Source: Sphaerochaeta associata (GTDB taxonomy: Bacteria > Spirochaetota > Spirochaetia > Sphaerochaetales > Sphaerochaetaceae). Taken from it: a DNA stretch of 64,000 bases. Numbering within the stretch: the stretch's first letter is position 1; the number at the start of each line of letters is the position of its first letter. The notes below the pieces were generated by a model. That model was not told the DNA's origin. It saw nothing but the letters and a program-made list of their open reading frames with translations, and made no database searches. The stretch covers positions 1,984,001 through 2,048,000 of the forward strand of contig NZ_CP094929.1 of the NCBI RefSeq assembly GCF_022869165.1, given 5' to 3'. The position numbers and the translations under genes were made by a program. Of the stretch, positions 8,684 through 16,731 are shown piece by piece.

Positions 8684-9567
8684 CAGATTTTTCCTCCCTT
8701 CTTCAACTCATCCATGATTTCACATACCTCATCGCTGATACGACCGAGGTTCTCTTCGCTATTGGCTCCGGCATGCGGGGTGAGCGTCACCCGCTCGGAC
8801 TTAAGGATCGGATAGTCTTCACTGGGTGGATCGGTGGGATAGACATCGGTGCAGTACCAAGCGACGGTTCCCTTCTCAAGGGCCGCGACCATGTCATCGG
8901 CATCCACACACAGACCGCGGCCGGTGTTGATGACCACCGGTTGCTTTTTACAGTGGGCGATCAGTTTCTCGTTCACCATGCCCCGAGTCTCATCGGTCAA
9001 GGGAAGGTGCAGCGAGATATAATCCGCATCAGCGACTGCTTCCTCGGCAGTGGGGACCATTCGGGCCAAGGGGGAGGAGGAGACATACTTGTCAAACGCC
9101 ACAACGGTCATGCCGAATGCTTTTGCACGTTCGGCAACCTTGGATGCAATATTGCCGATGCCAAAGAGGCACAAGGTCTTTCCATACAACTCGGTGCGTT
9201 TGAGGTTCTTCAGCCATTCGCCGCGTTTCATGCCATTATGATAGGCTACCAGATTATTGGGAGTGCTCAGCATCAGGGCAAAGGCAAGCTCCGCAACGGC
9301 AATCGCCGAGGATTTGGGAGTATTGCGGACAATGATTCCCTTGCTGTCTGCATAAGCCTTGTCGATGTTGTCGATACCGACACCACCGCGGATGATCAAC
9401 TTAAGATTGACGGCTTGGTCGATGTACTCTTTCGTGCACTTGGTCTTGCTGCGCACCAGCACGACATGTGCCTCACCCAGTCGATTCTTGTCCGTAGTAA
9501 CTTCGCCGAACGGTTTGAGCTTCTCAGGCAGTGAAGCATCAAAGGCATCAGAAATCAGAATTAGCAT
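8683..9567 (-). CDS. serA: D-3-phosphoglycerate dehydrogenase, short form
   Basis: A D-2-hydroxyacid dehydrogenase of 294 aa, NAD-dependent: LCLFGIGNIASKVAERA is the Rossmann loop, INTGRGLCVDADDM holds the catalytic Arg region and LTPHAGANSEEN the catalytic His. It lacks the C-terminal ACT domain, so it would not be serine-inhibited in the E. coli way. The gene position directly before serC supports 3-phosphoglycerate oxidation over other hydroxyacids. ATG 9567 was chosen over an upstream ATG because GAGAGGAAAG lies at proper spacing and the protein then begins at LILISDAF, the normal fold start. Confidence 0.88.
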   Translation of the reverse strand: MLILISDAFDASLPEKLKPFGEVTTDKNRLGEAHVVLVRSKTKCTKEYIDQAVNLKLIIRGGVGIDNIDKAYADSKGIIVRNTPKSSAIAVAELAFALMLSTPNNLVAYHNGMKRGEWLKNLKRTELYGKTLCLFGIGNIASKVAERAKAFGMTVVAFDKYVSSSPLARMVPTAEEAVADADYISLHLPLTDETRGMVNEKLIAHCKKQPVVINTGRGLCVDADDMVAALEKGTVAWYCTDVYPTDPPSEDYPILKSERVTLTPHAGANSEENLGRISDEVCEIMDELKKGGKI

Positions 9568-9633
9568 GGCGTTACTTTCCTCTCTTTGCTGTTTACTAAG
9601 GGGCAGGAACCCCTTGAACGTTTGTCTGAGTCG

Positions 9634-9663
9634 ATTGTACACCAAAAATATGCATTTTGTCTA
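9634..9663 (-). promoter_or_regulatory. Predicted promoter of serA-serC-lrp
   Basis: On the minus strand TAGACA, an 18 nt spacer and TACAAT, about 65 nt before the serA start. The leader holds a small hairpin (AAGGGG/CCCCTT, 9598-9615) whose role is unclear. The rest of 9664-9779 is AT-rich and shows no gene. Confidence 0.55.
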
Positions 9664-9779
9664 ATTTATTTTACAAAATCTGACGTATTGATAAAAATTA
9701 AGGGTAAATGTTTCCGGATAGGAAGAATTGCTTGTGTTTCAGAACGCAACCAGACGATGCAGTACCCTCAAAATGAGGA

Positions 9780-9800
9780 AACCGCCGGAGACCGGCGGTT
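9780..9800 (-). terminator. Hairpin terminator after rpsU
   Basis: AACCGCCGG, loop of 3, CCGGCGGTT: a perfect 9 bp stem shortly after the rpsU stop. The following T-tract is weak (TTTCC), so termination efficiency is uncertain. Confidence 0.65.
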
Positions 9801-9810
9801 CACCTAAAGA

Positions 9811-10020
9811 TTAAAAGCCTTTTGAGCCATGGAGCTTTCGCACCTTCTTCATCTGCTTGCGAGCAAGCGCTTTCTTCTTCCTGTTGAGGATGGTGGAGGG
9901 CTTTTCGAAGTACTCCCGCTTTTTCCATTCGCGGATGATACCTTCTTTCTCAACCATGCGCTTAAAACGCTTGATCGACTTTTCAAGAGGTTCATTGTCG
10001 TCTACTTTTACGAATGCCAT
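9811..10020 (-). CDS. rpsU: 30S ribosomal protein S21
   Basis: A 69 aa, strongly basic protein with the S21 pattern: [18 protein letters not shown] at the start, then [17 protein letters not shown] and a Lys/Arg-rich tail. S21 sits on the 30S platform near the anti-Shine-Dalgarno region. A GGGGGGTGATT stretch precedes the ATG. It is transcribed alone between its own promoter and terminator. Confidence 0.96.
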   Translation of the reverse strand: MAFVKVDDNEPLEKSIKRFKRMVEKEGIIREWKKREYFEKPSTILNRKKKALARKQMKKVRKLHGSKGF

Positions 10021-10069
10021 ATATTAATCACCCCCCTTCCCGATTACTGGGTTCGTTTTCACCTGCATC

Positions 10070-10099
10070 AGAATGCCCGAAAGACGTTCACCGTGTCAA
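10070..10099 (-). promoter_or_regulatory. Predicted rpsU promoter
   Basis: Minus strand TTGACA, an 18 nt spacer and CATTCT, giving a leader of about 45 nt to the rpsU start. The -35 box is consensus; the -10 box is weak. Confidence 0.45.
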
Positions 10100-10113
10100 G
10101 TACAAGCAGCCCT

Positions 10114-12243
10114 TTATACAGAAGGCTTTAAGTCCAGAACAGTAATTTGCAGCGTTTCCTGGTTCCTGAAGTAATTCCTTCCAAGTCTGAAGACGATATC
10201 CACCGCCGTTCCTACATCGAAATCCCTGCCGATACGGTCGGCGGCATTCCAATACAGGGCAGGCCACTTGTACTGGCCGAAGGCAAGAGTCATCTTCACA
10301 TGCTGCACCGAGCCGTTCTTATTGTTCATAATCTGGATGTTCTCGATCACCGCTCCTTCCATCAACAACACCAAAGGAGGGTTCTTCTCCCCGTACGGTT
10401 CAAAAAATTCGACAACCTTGATGATGTCAGGGGTCATATACGCCTCAGGCAGGGTACAGTCGATGTTGACTTCCTCCACCTCATCAGGCAGGCAGTCCAT
10501 GGTGTCGATCTCATCCATGACCCGCTGTTTGAAACTATGAAGCTGCGAAATATCCATGGAAAAGCCGCCTGCACAGGCATGTCCGCCGAAATCAAGAAAC
10601 AAATCACTGAACCGGCTAAGGAAATCGCGCGCGTTGAATGAGTCTGGACTTCGCATGGATGCGCTGACCCTTCCTTCCGCTACCGTCGCCAACACAAGGG
10701 CGGGAGCGTTGAACTGCTTGAGCAATCGGCTTGCCATCACCCCGGTTATTCCCCGCGAGAGCGTGGAATCCTCAACCACCACCAGCTTGGAACCGGTGGC
10801 CTCGAAACTGTCCTTCGCCATTTTCAACAAGCGATCCCAGGACTCCTCGCCAAGCTTCTGCCGCTCCTTGTTGAGCCGAAGAAGTTGACCGGCCAGCTCC
10901 TCGGTTTGTCCAAGATCGCTGCTGAGCATCATCTCCAAGGCAACCGAAGGCTTGCCCATTCTCCCCGATGCATTGATCACCGGGCTGATCTGCCAGGAGA
11001 TATCACTGGTGGATAGCTGCTTTCCCAACAGGTTCTGCATGGAAAACAACGGCATCAAGGATTCTCTTCTTCCTTGGGCGAGCACCTTCAGACCCCGTTT
11101 GACGAGGATGCGGTTCTCATCCTCCATCGGCATCAGGTCGGCGACGGTACCGATGGCGACCAAGTCGAGAATCGATTCATAATCGCTGTCCAGACTGGGA
11201 TGCTTCTTCATGCAGTAGGCTACAAACAGGGTGTAGAGCACCTGCAGTTCATCCCTGCCGAACGGTGAATACTTGATGGCACGGCTCAGGTTGGAAAGGG
11301 CGAACAAACCCTTGTTCTTCATGACCGGCATAACAGCCTCCATCTGGGGCCTCATCTCCACCAGGTGGATATCGATCTTTTTCCCGAAAGCCTGCTTGAG
11401 CTGCACCAACTCCGCCTGAGCATCGAGAACCAGAATGGGAAGTCCGCAGGAGAGAAAGGAGAGAGCCTTGCTCTGCGACGGGGAGAGCAAGCCGGGATTG
11501 ACTTCCTCGATCACCCGGTCGATGACCAGAAGATTCTGGATTCGCATCGCCTGAATGATTATGGTGTCGTGCCCGGGTTGGGCGTGCAGAAGAATGCACT
11601 CCTCACGGTAGAAATCCGTCTTGCTGAAGCGCAACGCCCATATGACTTTTGCTGCAACACCACATCCGGCCAAATGCTCGAAAGGATACCCTGAACCCGG
11701 CATTTTCGGATCTATGATGGCCAAGGCCGGAGGCAGCGTATCGCCGCTGATGTGATGGTCGAGCACGATGGTATCGATGCCGAGGCTGTGGGCATGAGCG
11801 ATTTCGTCAAAGTTGGATATGCCGCAGTCGACGGTGATCATAAGCGTCACCTTGTCCTCATGCGCCTTCTCGACTCCCTTGATGGTCATGCCGTAGGGAT
11901 CATCGCCCTCGGGAAGCTGGTACGTCACCGACAGGCCCATGTCCCTGAGTTCCTGCACCAACAAGGCGGTGCTGGTGATCCCATCCACATCGCGGTCGCC
12001 GATGACACATACGTTCTCTCCCTCGGCAACCGCTTCATTGATGCGGTCGACCACCTCTTCCATATCATCGAAAAGGAAGGGATTGTGCAGATACGTGAGC
12101 TCCTGCTCCAAAAAAAACTTTACCTGCTCGCTGGAGGTCTGTCCTCTTCTGACCAGAATGGAGGCACTGAGCACATCCAGACCGTACTGTTCATGCAAAC
12201 GCCGTATCTCCTGAGCGGAGACGGGTGATTTTTTCCAAACCAT
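10114..12243 (-). CDS. recJ: Single-stranded-DNA exonuclease RecJ with large insertion
   Basis: RecJ degrades single strands 5' to 3' in recombination and mismatch repair. DHH-family metal motifs are intact: GDRDVDGITSTALL (about 82-95), TVDCGI and LDHHISGD (about 161-168), then AGCGVAAK, GTVADLMPMED and NASGRMGKP in the DHHA1-side core. At 709 aa it is much longer than the usual ~570. About 145 residues (roughly 207-353) are inserted between the DHH domain and the GTVADLMP motif. ATG 12243 was preferred to the ATG at 12330 because AAAGGTTG precedes it and RecJ homology starts there. It lies 31 bp downstream of recO. Confidence 0.93.
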   Translation of the reverse strand: MVWKKSPVSAQEIRRLHEQYGLDVLSASILVRRGQTSSEQVKFFLEQELTYLHNPFLFDDMEEVVDRINEAVAEGENVCVIGDRDVDGITSTALLVQELRDMGLSVTYQLPEGDDPYGMTIKGVEKAHEDKVTLMITVDCGISNFDEIAHAHSLGIDTIVLDHHISGDTLPPALAIIDPKMPGSGYPFEHLAGCGVAAKVIWALRFSKTDFYREECILLHAQPGHDTIIIQAMRIQNLLVIDRVIEEVNPGLLSPSQSKALSFLSCGLPILVLDAQAELVQLKQAFGKKIDIHLVEMRPQMEAVMPVMKNKGLFALSNLSRAIKYSPFGRDELQVLYTLFVAYCMKKHPSLDSDYESILDLVAIGTVADLMPMEDENRILVKRGLKVLAQGRRESLMPLFSMQNLLGKQLSTSDISWQISPVINASGRMGKPSVALEMMLSSDLGQTEELAGQLLRLNKERQKLGEESWDRLLKMAKDSFEATGSKLVVVEDSTLSRGITGVMASRLLKQFNAPALVLATVAEGRVSASMRSPDSFNARDFLSRFSDLFLDFGGHACAGGFSMDISQLHSFKQRVMDEIDTMDCLPDEVEEVNIDCTLPEAYMTPDIIKVVEFFEPYGEKNPPLVLLMEGAVIENIQIMNNKNGSVQHVKMTLAFGQYKWPALYWNAADRIGRDFDVGTAVDIVFRLGRNYFRNQETLQITVLDLKPSV

Positions 12244-12274
12244 GTATATACAACCTTTCTTTTTATTTTGCCGA

Positions 12275-13030
12275 TCATTGGTCTGCCGCTCCTTGCAGGA
12301 TGCCTGCAGACAGGGTCTTGAGTGTTCCACCGGTGATTATCTGGGCGTACCTGAGCAGATAATTCTTGATTCGACTGGTGGCGGTCGGGCTGAGCTCGAC
12401 AAGAACACTCTCTTCATACCCCAGTGAGGAAGTTGCCACCAAGTACCGACGAGCCCCCGGTGGCAGCAACATATTCGATTCAAGGGAAGCGCATTCGCTG
12501 CAACAGGGACAAGAGAGCGCGGAGGAGAAAGAGAGCACCTCCTGCTGACCGTACTCCCGTTCACAGATGGGACAGCTGGACAAATCGGTGCGCAGGCCTA
12601 GCAAGTCAGTCAACCGGTGGATGAACTGGATCAGGATCCGATCGCTGTACAAGGGAGCTTCAGAAAGCAGATCCAAGGCTGTGCTGAGCAGTTGATACTC
12701 CCCTGCACTCTCCCCTCCGTTGGTCTTGAGCACCAGCTCACAGAATAACAGGGCGCAATAGGTACGAACCAAATCGTCGCGAATATCGTCGTGGGTGGCA
12801 ACAACCTCTGCATCCTTGAGCGTATAGTCCTTTTTCACCGGATTATAATAGAGGAAAAACTGAGCATCGGTGAACACCTCGGCTTTCACCGACTTCAAAG
12901 ATTTACGCGCCCCATAGCTGATGACATCGATGATGCCATAGTCCACACTCAACAACTTCAGGCGCCGATTCAGCTGACCGTACCGCTGACTGTGCAAAAC
13001 AATTGCCAAAGACGATACGTTGCGCTCCAT
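12275..13030 (-). CDS. recO: DNA repair protein RecO
   Basis: RecO works with RecR to load RecA at gaps. The 251 aa protein starts with an OB-fold (SSLAIVLHSQRYGQLNRRLKLLS) followed by the helical domain and a four-Cys zinc finger (CPICEREYG ... CPCCSEC). It ends in a helical tail as in other RecO proteins. ATG 13030 was chosen because GGAGGG stands 4 nt ahead; longer versions would run into the divergent gene. It pairs with recJ in one unit, which fits a shared gap-repair role. Confidence 0.85.
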   Translation of the reverse strand: MERNVSSLAIVLHSQRYGQLNRRLKLLSVDYGIIDVISYGARKSLKSVKAEVFTDAQFFLYYNPVKKDYTLKDAEVVATHDDIRDDLVRTYCALLFCELVLKTNGGESAGEYQLLSTALDLLSEAPLYSDRILIQFIHRLTDLLGLRTDLSSCPICEREYGQQEVLSFSSALSCPCCSECASLESNMLLPPGARRYLVATSSLGYEESVLVELSPTATSRIKNYLLRYAQIITGGTLKTLSAGILQGAADQ

Positions 13031-13079
13031 GGACCCTCCACCGTCTAGAGTAGAAGGAAGAGGGCAAAAAATCAACTGG

Positions 13080-13108
13080 TTGGAAGTGGTGCAGCTCTGT
13101 GATATGCT
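13080..13108 (+). promoter_or_regulatory. Predicted leaderless promoter of the DUF4105 gene
   Basis: TTGGAA (13080-13085), 17 nt spacer, TATGCT (13103-13108), then 7 nt to the ATG at 13116, with no Shine-Dalgarno sequence. Confidence 0.5.
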
Positions 13109-13115
13109 GTCGACA

Positions 13116-14390
13116 ATGAAACGGACAATCCTCAGTCTATGGTTGTTGCTTTGCATGGTTATGCTGTCTGCGTACAGCATACGGCCTCAACAGGTGGAGC
13201 AGCCCTTCGACAGCACCAAAGAACTTTCCAAGGTTGATTTTTCAAAACCCCTGGCAGCCAATCAGGCGGATTGGGTCGACCGCACATCGGTATCGCTGCT
13301 GACGGTGGGACCGGGAGACCCTCTGTATGCCTGGTTCGGCCACTCCGCCTTGATCGTCAAGCAACCGTCGGGCACCCAAATTATGTATGACTGGGGAATA
13401 TTCGATTATGAACAGGAACACTTCTATCTGAATTTCGCCCGGGGCAGGATGTATTACTATGTCGTGGCAAGCGAAGCGACCTGGCGCATCCAGGAAGCAA
13501 TCGATGAAGAGCGCGATGTCCGACTGGTTGAGCTCAATCTCACCGATGAAGCAAAGTTCGCCCTCATCACGTTCCTGCAAAAACACATCAAAACCGAGTA
13601 CAGCACCTATCTCTATCATTTTTATTCTGACAATTGTGCGACAAGAATCAGGGACATCATCGACTTTGCAACCGAAGGTGCGTTCAGAGCATGGGCCGAG
13701 AACGAGCCCGGCCAAGGCAGCTACCGTCAGTTGACTGCGAGGAACATGATCCACAGCCCCGCCCTCTTTTGGGTGCTTGACACCCTGCAAAGCAGAATCA
13801 TCGATACACGCCTGGACCGCTATGAAGAGTTGTTCCTGCCTGAGAAACTTCACCAGGCGGTTGTGGATTTCACCTACCCGGACGGAACCAGGCTCGTCGA
13901 CGAGGTGCAGGTGCTGCAGGACAGGCGAGACAGCGGCATCCGCTTCACGGTTTCGGATGATTTGGTCAACTACGATTGGGCGTACGCGCTGTTCGGCATC
14001 GCTTCCACCCTGCTTCTGCTCCTCCTTGGAAGCAGACTTCCTGTGCTGAGAAGAATCGTATCGGGCTTGCTGTTCCTTGCCTTGGGAGTGCTGGGGTCGT
14101 TGCTGCTCTTCATGATGCTTTTCTCCGACATGGACATGACCTACTTCAATGAAAACATCCTCTTTCTGAATCCGCTGCTCTTTGCAAGCGCTTATGCCTT
14201 GCTCATACAAAAAAAGCAGGGCTCCAGGCTCGCCGCCTATTGCTCTGCCATCATGCTCGTACTGCTTGTCCTTAAGTTCCTGGTGCCGGCCTTTGCTCAG
14301 CAGGACAACATCCGGACCATCGCGGTACTGCTTCCTCTCTACCTGTCAGGGTCGTCCTTTCAAGGCCGCAGAAAACGCAAAAAGCGGTAG
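13116..14390 (+). CDS. DUF4105-type membrane protein (Lnb N-terminal domain)
   Basis: A signal or anchor helix comes first (LSLWLLLCMVMLSAYS), then an extracytoplasmic domain with SLLTVGPGDPLYAWFGHSAL, YDWGIFDYE, FYLNFARGRMYYYV and YSDNCATRIRD. This is the DUF4105/Lnb-N pattern with a conserved Cys and His of papain-like proteins. Four or five hydrophobic segments fill the last ~150 residues. A membrane-tethered amidase or peptidase role is an inference from the Cys/His pattern. ATG 13116 is preferred because it starts at a signal sequence right after a promoter; upstream ATGs would overlap recO. The 3' end overlaps the convergent LemA-like gene by 45 bp. Confidence 0.75.
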   Translation: MKRTILSLWLLLCMVMLSAYSIRPQQVEQPFDSTKELSKVDFSKPLAANQADWVDRTSVSLLTVGPGDPLYAWFGHSALIVKQPSGTQIMYDWGIFDYEQEHFYLNFARGRMYYYVVASEATWRIQEAIDEERDVRLVELNLTDEAKFALITFLQKHIKTEYSTYLYHFYSDNCATRIRDIIDFATEGAFRAWAENEPGQGSYRQLTARNMIHSPALFWVLDTLQSRIIDTRLDRYEELFLPEKLHQAVVDFTYPDGTRLVDEVQVLQDRRDSGIRFTVSDDLVNYDWAYALFGIASTLLLLLLGSRLPVLRRIVSGLLFLALGVLGSLLLFMMLFSDMDMTYFNENILFLNPLLFASAYALLIQKKQGSRLAAYCSAIMLVLLVLKFLVPAFAQQDNIRTIAVLLPLYLSGSSFQGRRKRKKR

Positions 14391-14939
14391 GTCCTTCATT
14401 TCCATCCGGTTGGCTGTCAATACAGCGGGAAAGGCGTGCTTCTGACGATTGTAGTAGTCGGCTTTCGCATGATAGGAGAGCAACACCTCGGTTAGCAGCA
14501 GCTCCTCTTCATACATTTTCTCAAAGTACGGTGCATAGGTACGATAGGCTGCATCGGCAAAGAGTTCCTTCTGCAACAAGGCGAGTACGGCATCCATTGC
14601 CAGATAGGTTTCACTTATCTCACCAGCCGACCGAGCTTGTCCGGCAAGGGCAACCAAAGAGGCCAGCTTCGATGCATTCTCTCCCTGCCCAAGCAGCGAG
14701 GAGAGCGTTGTTGCGTACCCAAGCCGAAGAGACAGGTGTGCTTCGACCTTCTGCAATTCGGCAAGAGCGCTCTTGTGATAGCCTCCCAATCGGTTGACGT
14801 TGTTTCGATCGATAGCAAACACAGCGAAGGTGAGCAGAAGAGCAACCACCGCAATGCTGATTACTGCACTGCGGAGGTTGGGGAACATCTTTTGTTTAGC
14901 GGACAATCTTCGTTCCTTTTCCTTCGTAAAGAGCTCCAT
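14346..14939 (-). CDS. LemA-like single-pass membrane protein
   Basis: A 197 aa protein with one N-terminal membrane helix (about 23-43) and a helical remainder. It shows the loose LemA pattern: an early segment NVNRLGGYHKSALAELQKVEAHL and near the end ADYYNRQKHAFPAVLTANRM, which corresponds to the LemA 'YN..r..fP..l.a' motif. The function of LemA proteins is not settled. ATG 14939 overlaps carbamate kinase by 44 bp; an internal ATG at 14888 lies 7 bp beyond the arcC stop. Neither has a clear ribosome binding site. Confidence 0.55.
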   Translation of the reverse strand: MELFTKEKERRLSAKQKMFPNLRSAVISIAVVALLLTFAVFAIDRNNVNRLGGYHKSALAELQKVEAHLSLRLGYATTLSSLLGQGENASKLASLVALAGQARSAGEISETYLAMDAVLALLQKELFADAAYRTYAPYFEKMYEEELLLTEVLLSYHAKADYYNRQKHAFPAVLTANRMEMKDLPLFAFSAALKGRP

Positions 14940-15840
14940 AGAGATTGGCAGGGTCTGTGATCAATCCGACATTGCCGGTGGAGCGAACGAAATCGACGAT
15001 GGCCTGAACCTTGGGCAACATGCTGCCGGGGGCGAAATGCCCTTCAGCAATATACTGCTGGGCCTCTTCGGTGGTGATGGTATCCAAGGTCTTCTGATTG
15101 GGCTTGCCGTAATTCAGGCACACTTTCTCAACAGCAGTGGAGATGACGAACAAATCGGCGTTGAGCTGTTTCGCCATCAAGGCGGCAGCCAGGTCCTTAT
15201 CGATGACAGCCTCCCGTCCGCTGAGCATGCCCGCCTCATCACGCACTACGGGAATCCCACCGCCGCCGCCTGCGATTACGATGACCTTGTTGCCCAAAAG
15301 CGTGCGGATTGTCTCAATCTCGACGATGGCCTTCGGCTTGGGGCTGGCAACCACCCTGCGATAGCCGCGGCCGGCATCCTCGACGCAGACCCAACCATCA
15401 TGCTGGCTGTGGTAGTCGGCATCGTCCTTGGTCATGAAGGAGCCGATAGGTTTGGTCGGCTTGCCGAAGGATGGGTCGTTGTCGCTGACTTCCACCTGGG
15501 TCACCACCGTCGCAACCTCGGGGTTCATGCCGATTTTTGTAAACTCATTCTTCAATGCCATCTGCAGCTGATACCCGATTGCGCCCTGGGTATCGGCAAC
15601 ACAACTGTCCAGGGGAACGGAGTGCAGAATGGAGCGTGAGAATTCCGCCCTGAGGAGAATGAAGCCGACCTGCGGACCGTTTCCATGGGCGATGACCACC
15701 CTGTGGCCGGCTTGCACCAGTTTGGCGATATGGGCTGCGGTCTTGCGTGCAGCTTCGTACTGGGCTTCGACGGTGACGTGCTTGGGGTCCTCGATCAACG
15801 AGTTCCCACCGATGGCGATTACAATAAGTTTGCTATCCAT
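14896..15840 (-). CDS. arcC: Carbamate kinase
   Basis: It converts carbamoyl phosphate and ADP into ATP, carbamate decomposing to ammonia and CO2. The amino-acid-kinase fold is visible: IVIAIGGNSLI, VVIAHGNGPQVG, VVASPKPKAIVEI, VIVIAGGGGGIPVV, and DKDLAAALMAKQLNADLFVI. At 314 aa from ATG 15840 (AAGGAA ahead) it has the family length. No arginine deiminase or ornithine transcarbamylase is adjacent, so the carbamoyl phosphate source (arginine, agmatine, or purine/allantoin-type catabolism) is open. Confidence 0.95.
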   Translation of the reverse strand: MDSKLIVIAIGGNSLIEDPKHVTVEAQYEAARKTAAHIAKLVQAGHRVVIAHGNGPQVGFILLRAEFSRSILHSVPLDSCVADTQGAIGYQLQMALKNEFTKIGMNPEVATVVTQVEVSDNDPSFGKPTKPIGSFMTKDDADYHSQHDGWVCVEDAGRGYRRVVASPKPKAIVEIETIRTLLGNKVIVIAGGGGGIPVVRDEAGMLSGREAVIDKDLAAALMAKQLNADLFVISTAVEKVCLNYGKPNQKTLDTITTEEAQQYIAEGHFAPGSMLPKVQAIVDFVRSTGNVGLITDPANLYGALYEGKGTKIVR

Positions 15841-15885
15841 AAAGGTTCCTTCCTTACTCTCTGAAGACATGGAGTCTACGCATCA

Positions 15886-15913
15886 ATCATAGCACGACTG
15901 CAACAAAATGCAA
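15886..15913 (-). promoter_or_regulatory. Predicted arcC promoter
   Basis: Minus strand TTGCAT, 16 nt spacer, TATGAT, about 45 nt before the arcC start. Confidence 0.5.
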
Positions 15914-15959
15914 CAGATTTGTGTTGGCACTTCACGTTTTCCTTTTCGCAAAAAACTTC

Positions 15960-15987
15960 TTGACAGCGTGCATATCCATGGTATTCT
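15960..15987 (+). promoter_or_regulatory. Predicted gntR promoter
   Basis: TTGACA (15960-15965), 16 nt spacer, TATTCT (15982-15987), about 35 nt before the regulator ATG and directly followed by the GTGGTATACCAC palindrome. Confidence 0.65.
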
Positions 15988-15988
15988 T

Positions 15989-16000
15989 GTGGTATACCAC
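15989..16000. promoter_or_regulatory. GntR/FCD-type operator palindrome
   Basis: GTGGTATACCAC is a perfect 12 bp palindrome with a GGTATACC core, the operator core known for FCD-subfamily GntR regulators such as UxuR and relatives. It lies just past the -10 box, where a bound repressor would block its own transcription. No second copy of the GGTATACC core was seen before dctP. Confidence 0.7.
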
Positions 16001-16022
16001 TGGGATACTACGAGGAGGGACC

Positions 16023-16676
16023 ATGACCAAAGCTGAAGTTTTACTCGATTTACAGCAACGCATCATCTCCGAGGAGTTCCTCCCCGGCTCTTGGCTGGTT
16101 GAACGCGATCTCAGCAGTGAATACGGTCTTTCAAGGACTCCCATCCGGGAAATCCTGAACAAGCTGGTCATACTCGGCTTGATTTCAGTCCAAAAAAACC
16201 GCGGGTATCAGGTTCGTCAGTTTTCGTTCCAGGATGTGGTGGAAATTTTTAATGCAAGAAGAGCAATAGAAGGGGCCTGTGCCCGGTATGCCTGTTTCTC
16301 CAAAAGTCCTGATATGGATGCGAGAATCAAGGAGCTGAGGGAAAAACTTGAAAACCTTGACATCGAGAAAGACGGGGGAAGCAAGGCGATTGCCGTCGGC
16401 AATGAAGTGCATGACTACCTGATCGAGCTTGCAGGCAATCGCTACCTCAAGGAGTTCACCTTCAAGCTTTCATCGTTGATGAAACTCACCAGAAACCTCA
16501 CCAAAAACCGTGCGTCAATCGAGGAGAATTCGCGTCAAGATCACTTGAAAATATTGGATGCCCTGGAAAAACGTGATGCAGATTTGTGCGAACAACTGAT
16601 GGACCAGCACCTGAACAATACGGTAAAGGCATTGGCTGGCACCTATCTTACATCACTCACCTCCTTTTACGCCTGA
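16023..16676 (+). CDS. GntR-family regulator, FCD subfamily
   Basis: A 217 aa regulator with a winged helix at the N-terminus (RIISEEFLPGSWLVERDLSS, GLSRTPIREILNKLVILGLI, NRGYQVRQFS) and an all-helical FCD ligand domain (ARRAIEGACARYA ... EVHDYLIELAGN ... HLKILDALEKRD). FCD regulators usually bind organic acids or sugar acids. ATG 16023 follows GAGGAGGGA. Placed directly ahead of the TRAP operon it probably controls uptake and breakdown of that substrate and, through the palindrome at its promoter, itself. Confidence 0.9.
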   Translation: MTKAEVLLDLQQRIISEEFLPGSWLVERDLSSEYGLSRTPIREILNKLVILGLISVQKNRGYQVRQFSFQDVVEIFNARRAIEGACARYACFSKSPDMDARIKELREKLENLDIEKDGGSKAIAVGNEVHDYLIELAGNRYLKEFTFKLSSLMKLTRNLTKNRASIEENSRQDHLKILDALEKRDADLCEQLMDQHLNNTVKALAGTYLTSLTSFYA

Positions 16677-16731
16677 GATTCTGCTTCAAGGGTCATTATA
16701 TGGCCCTAACAATACATCGTGGAGGATTATT

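Noticed and set aside
13242-14210. 322-codon minus-strand frame opposite the DUF4105 gene
   Set aside because: No motif, and the plus-strand product has a signal sequence, conserved patterns and membrane helices.
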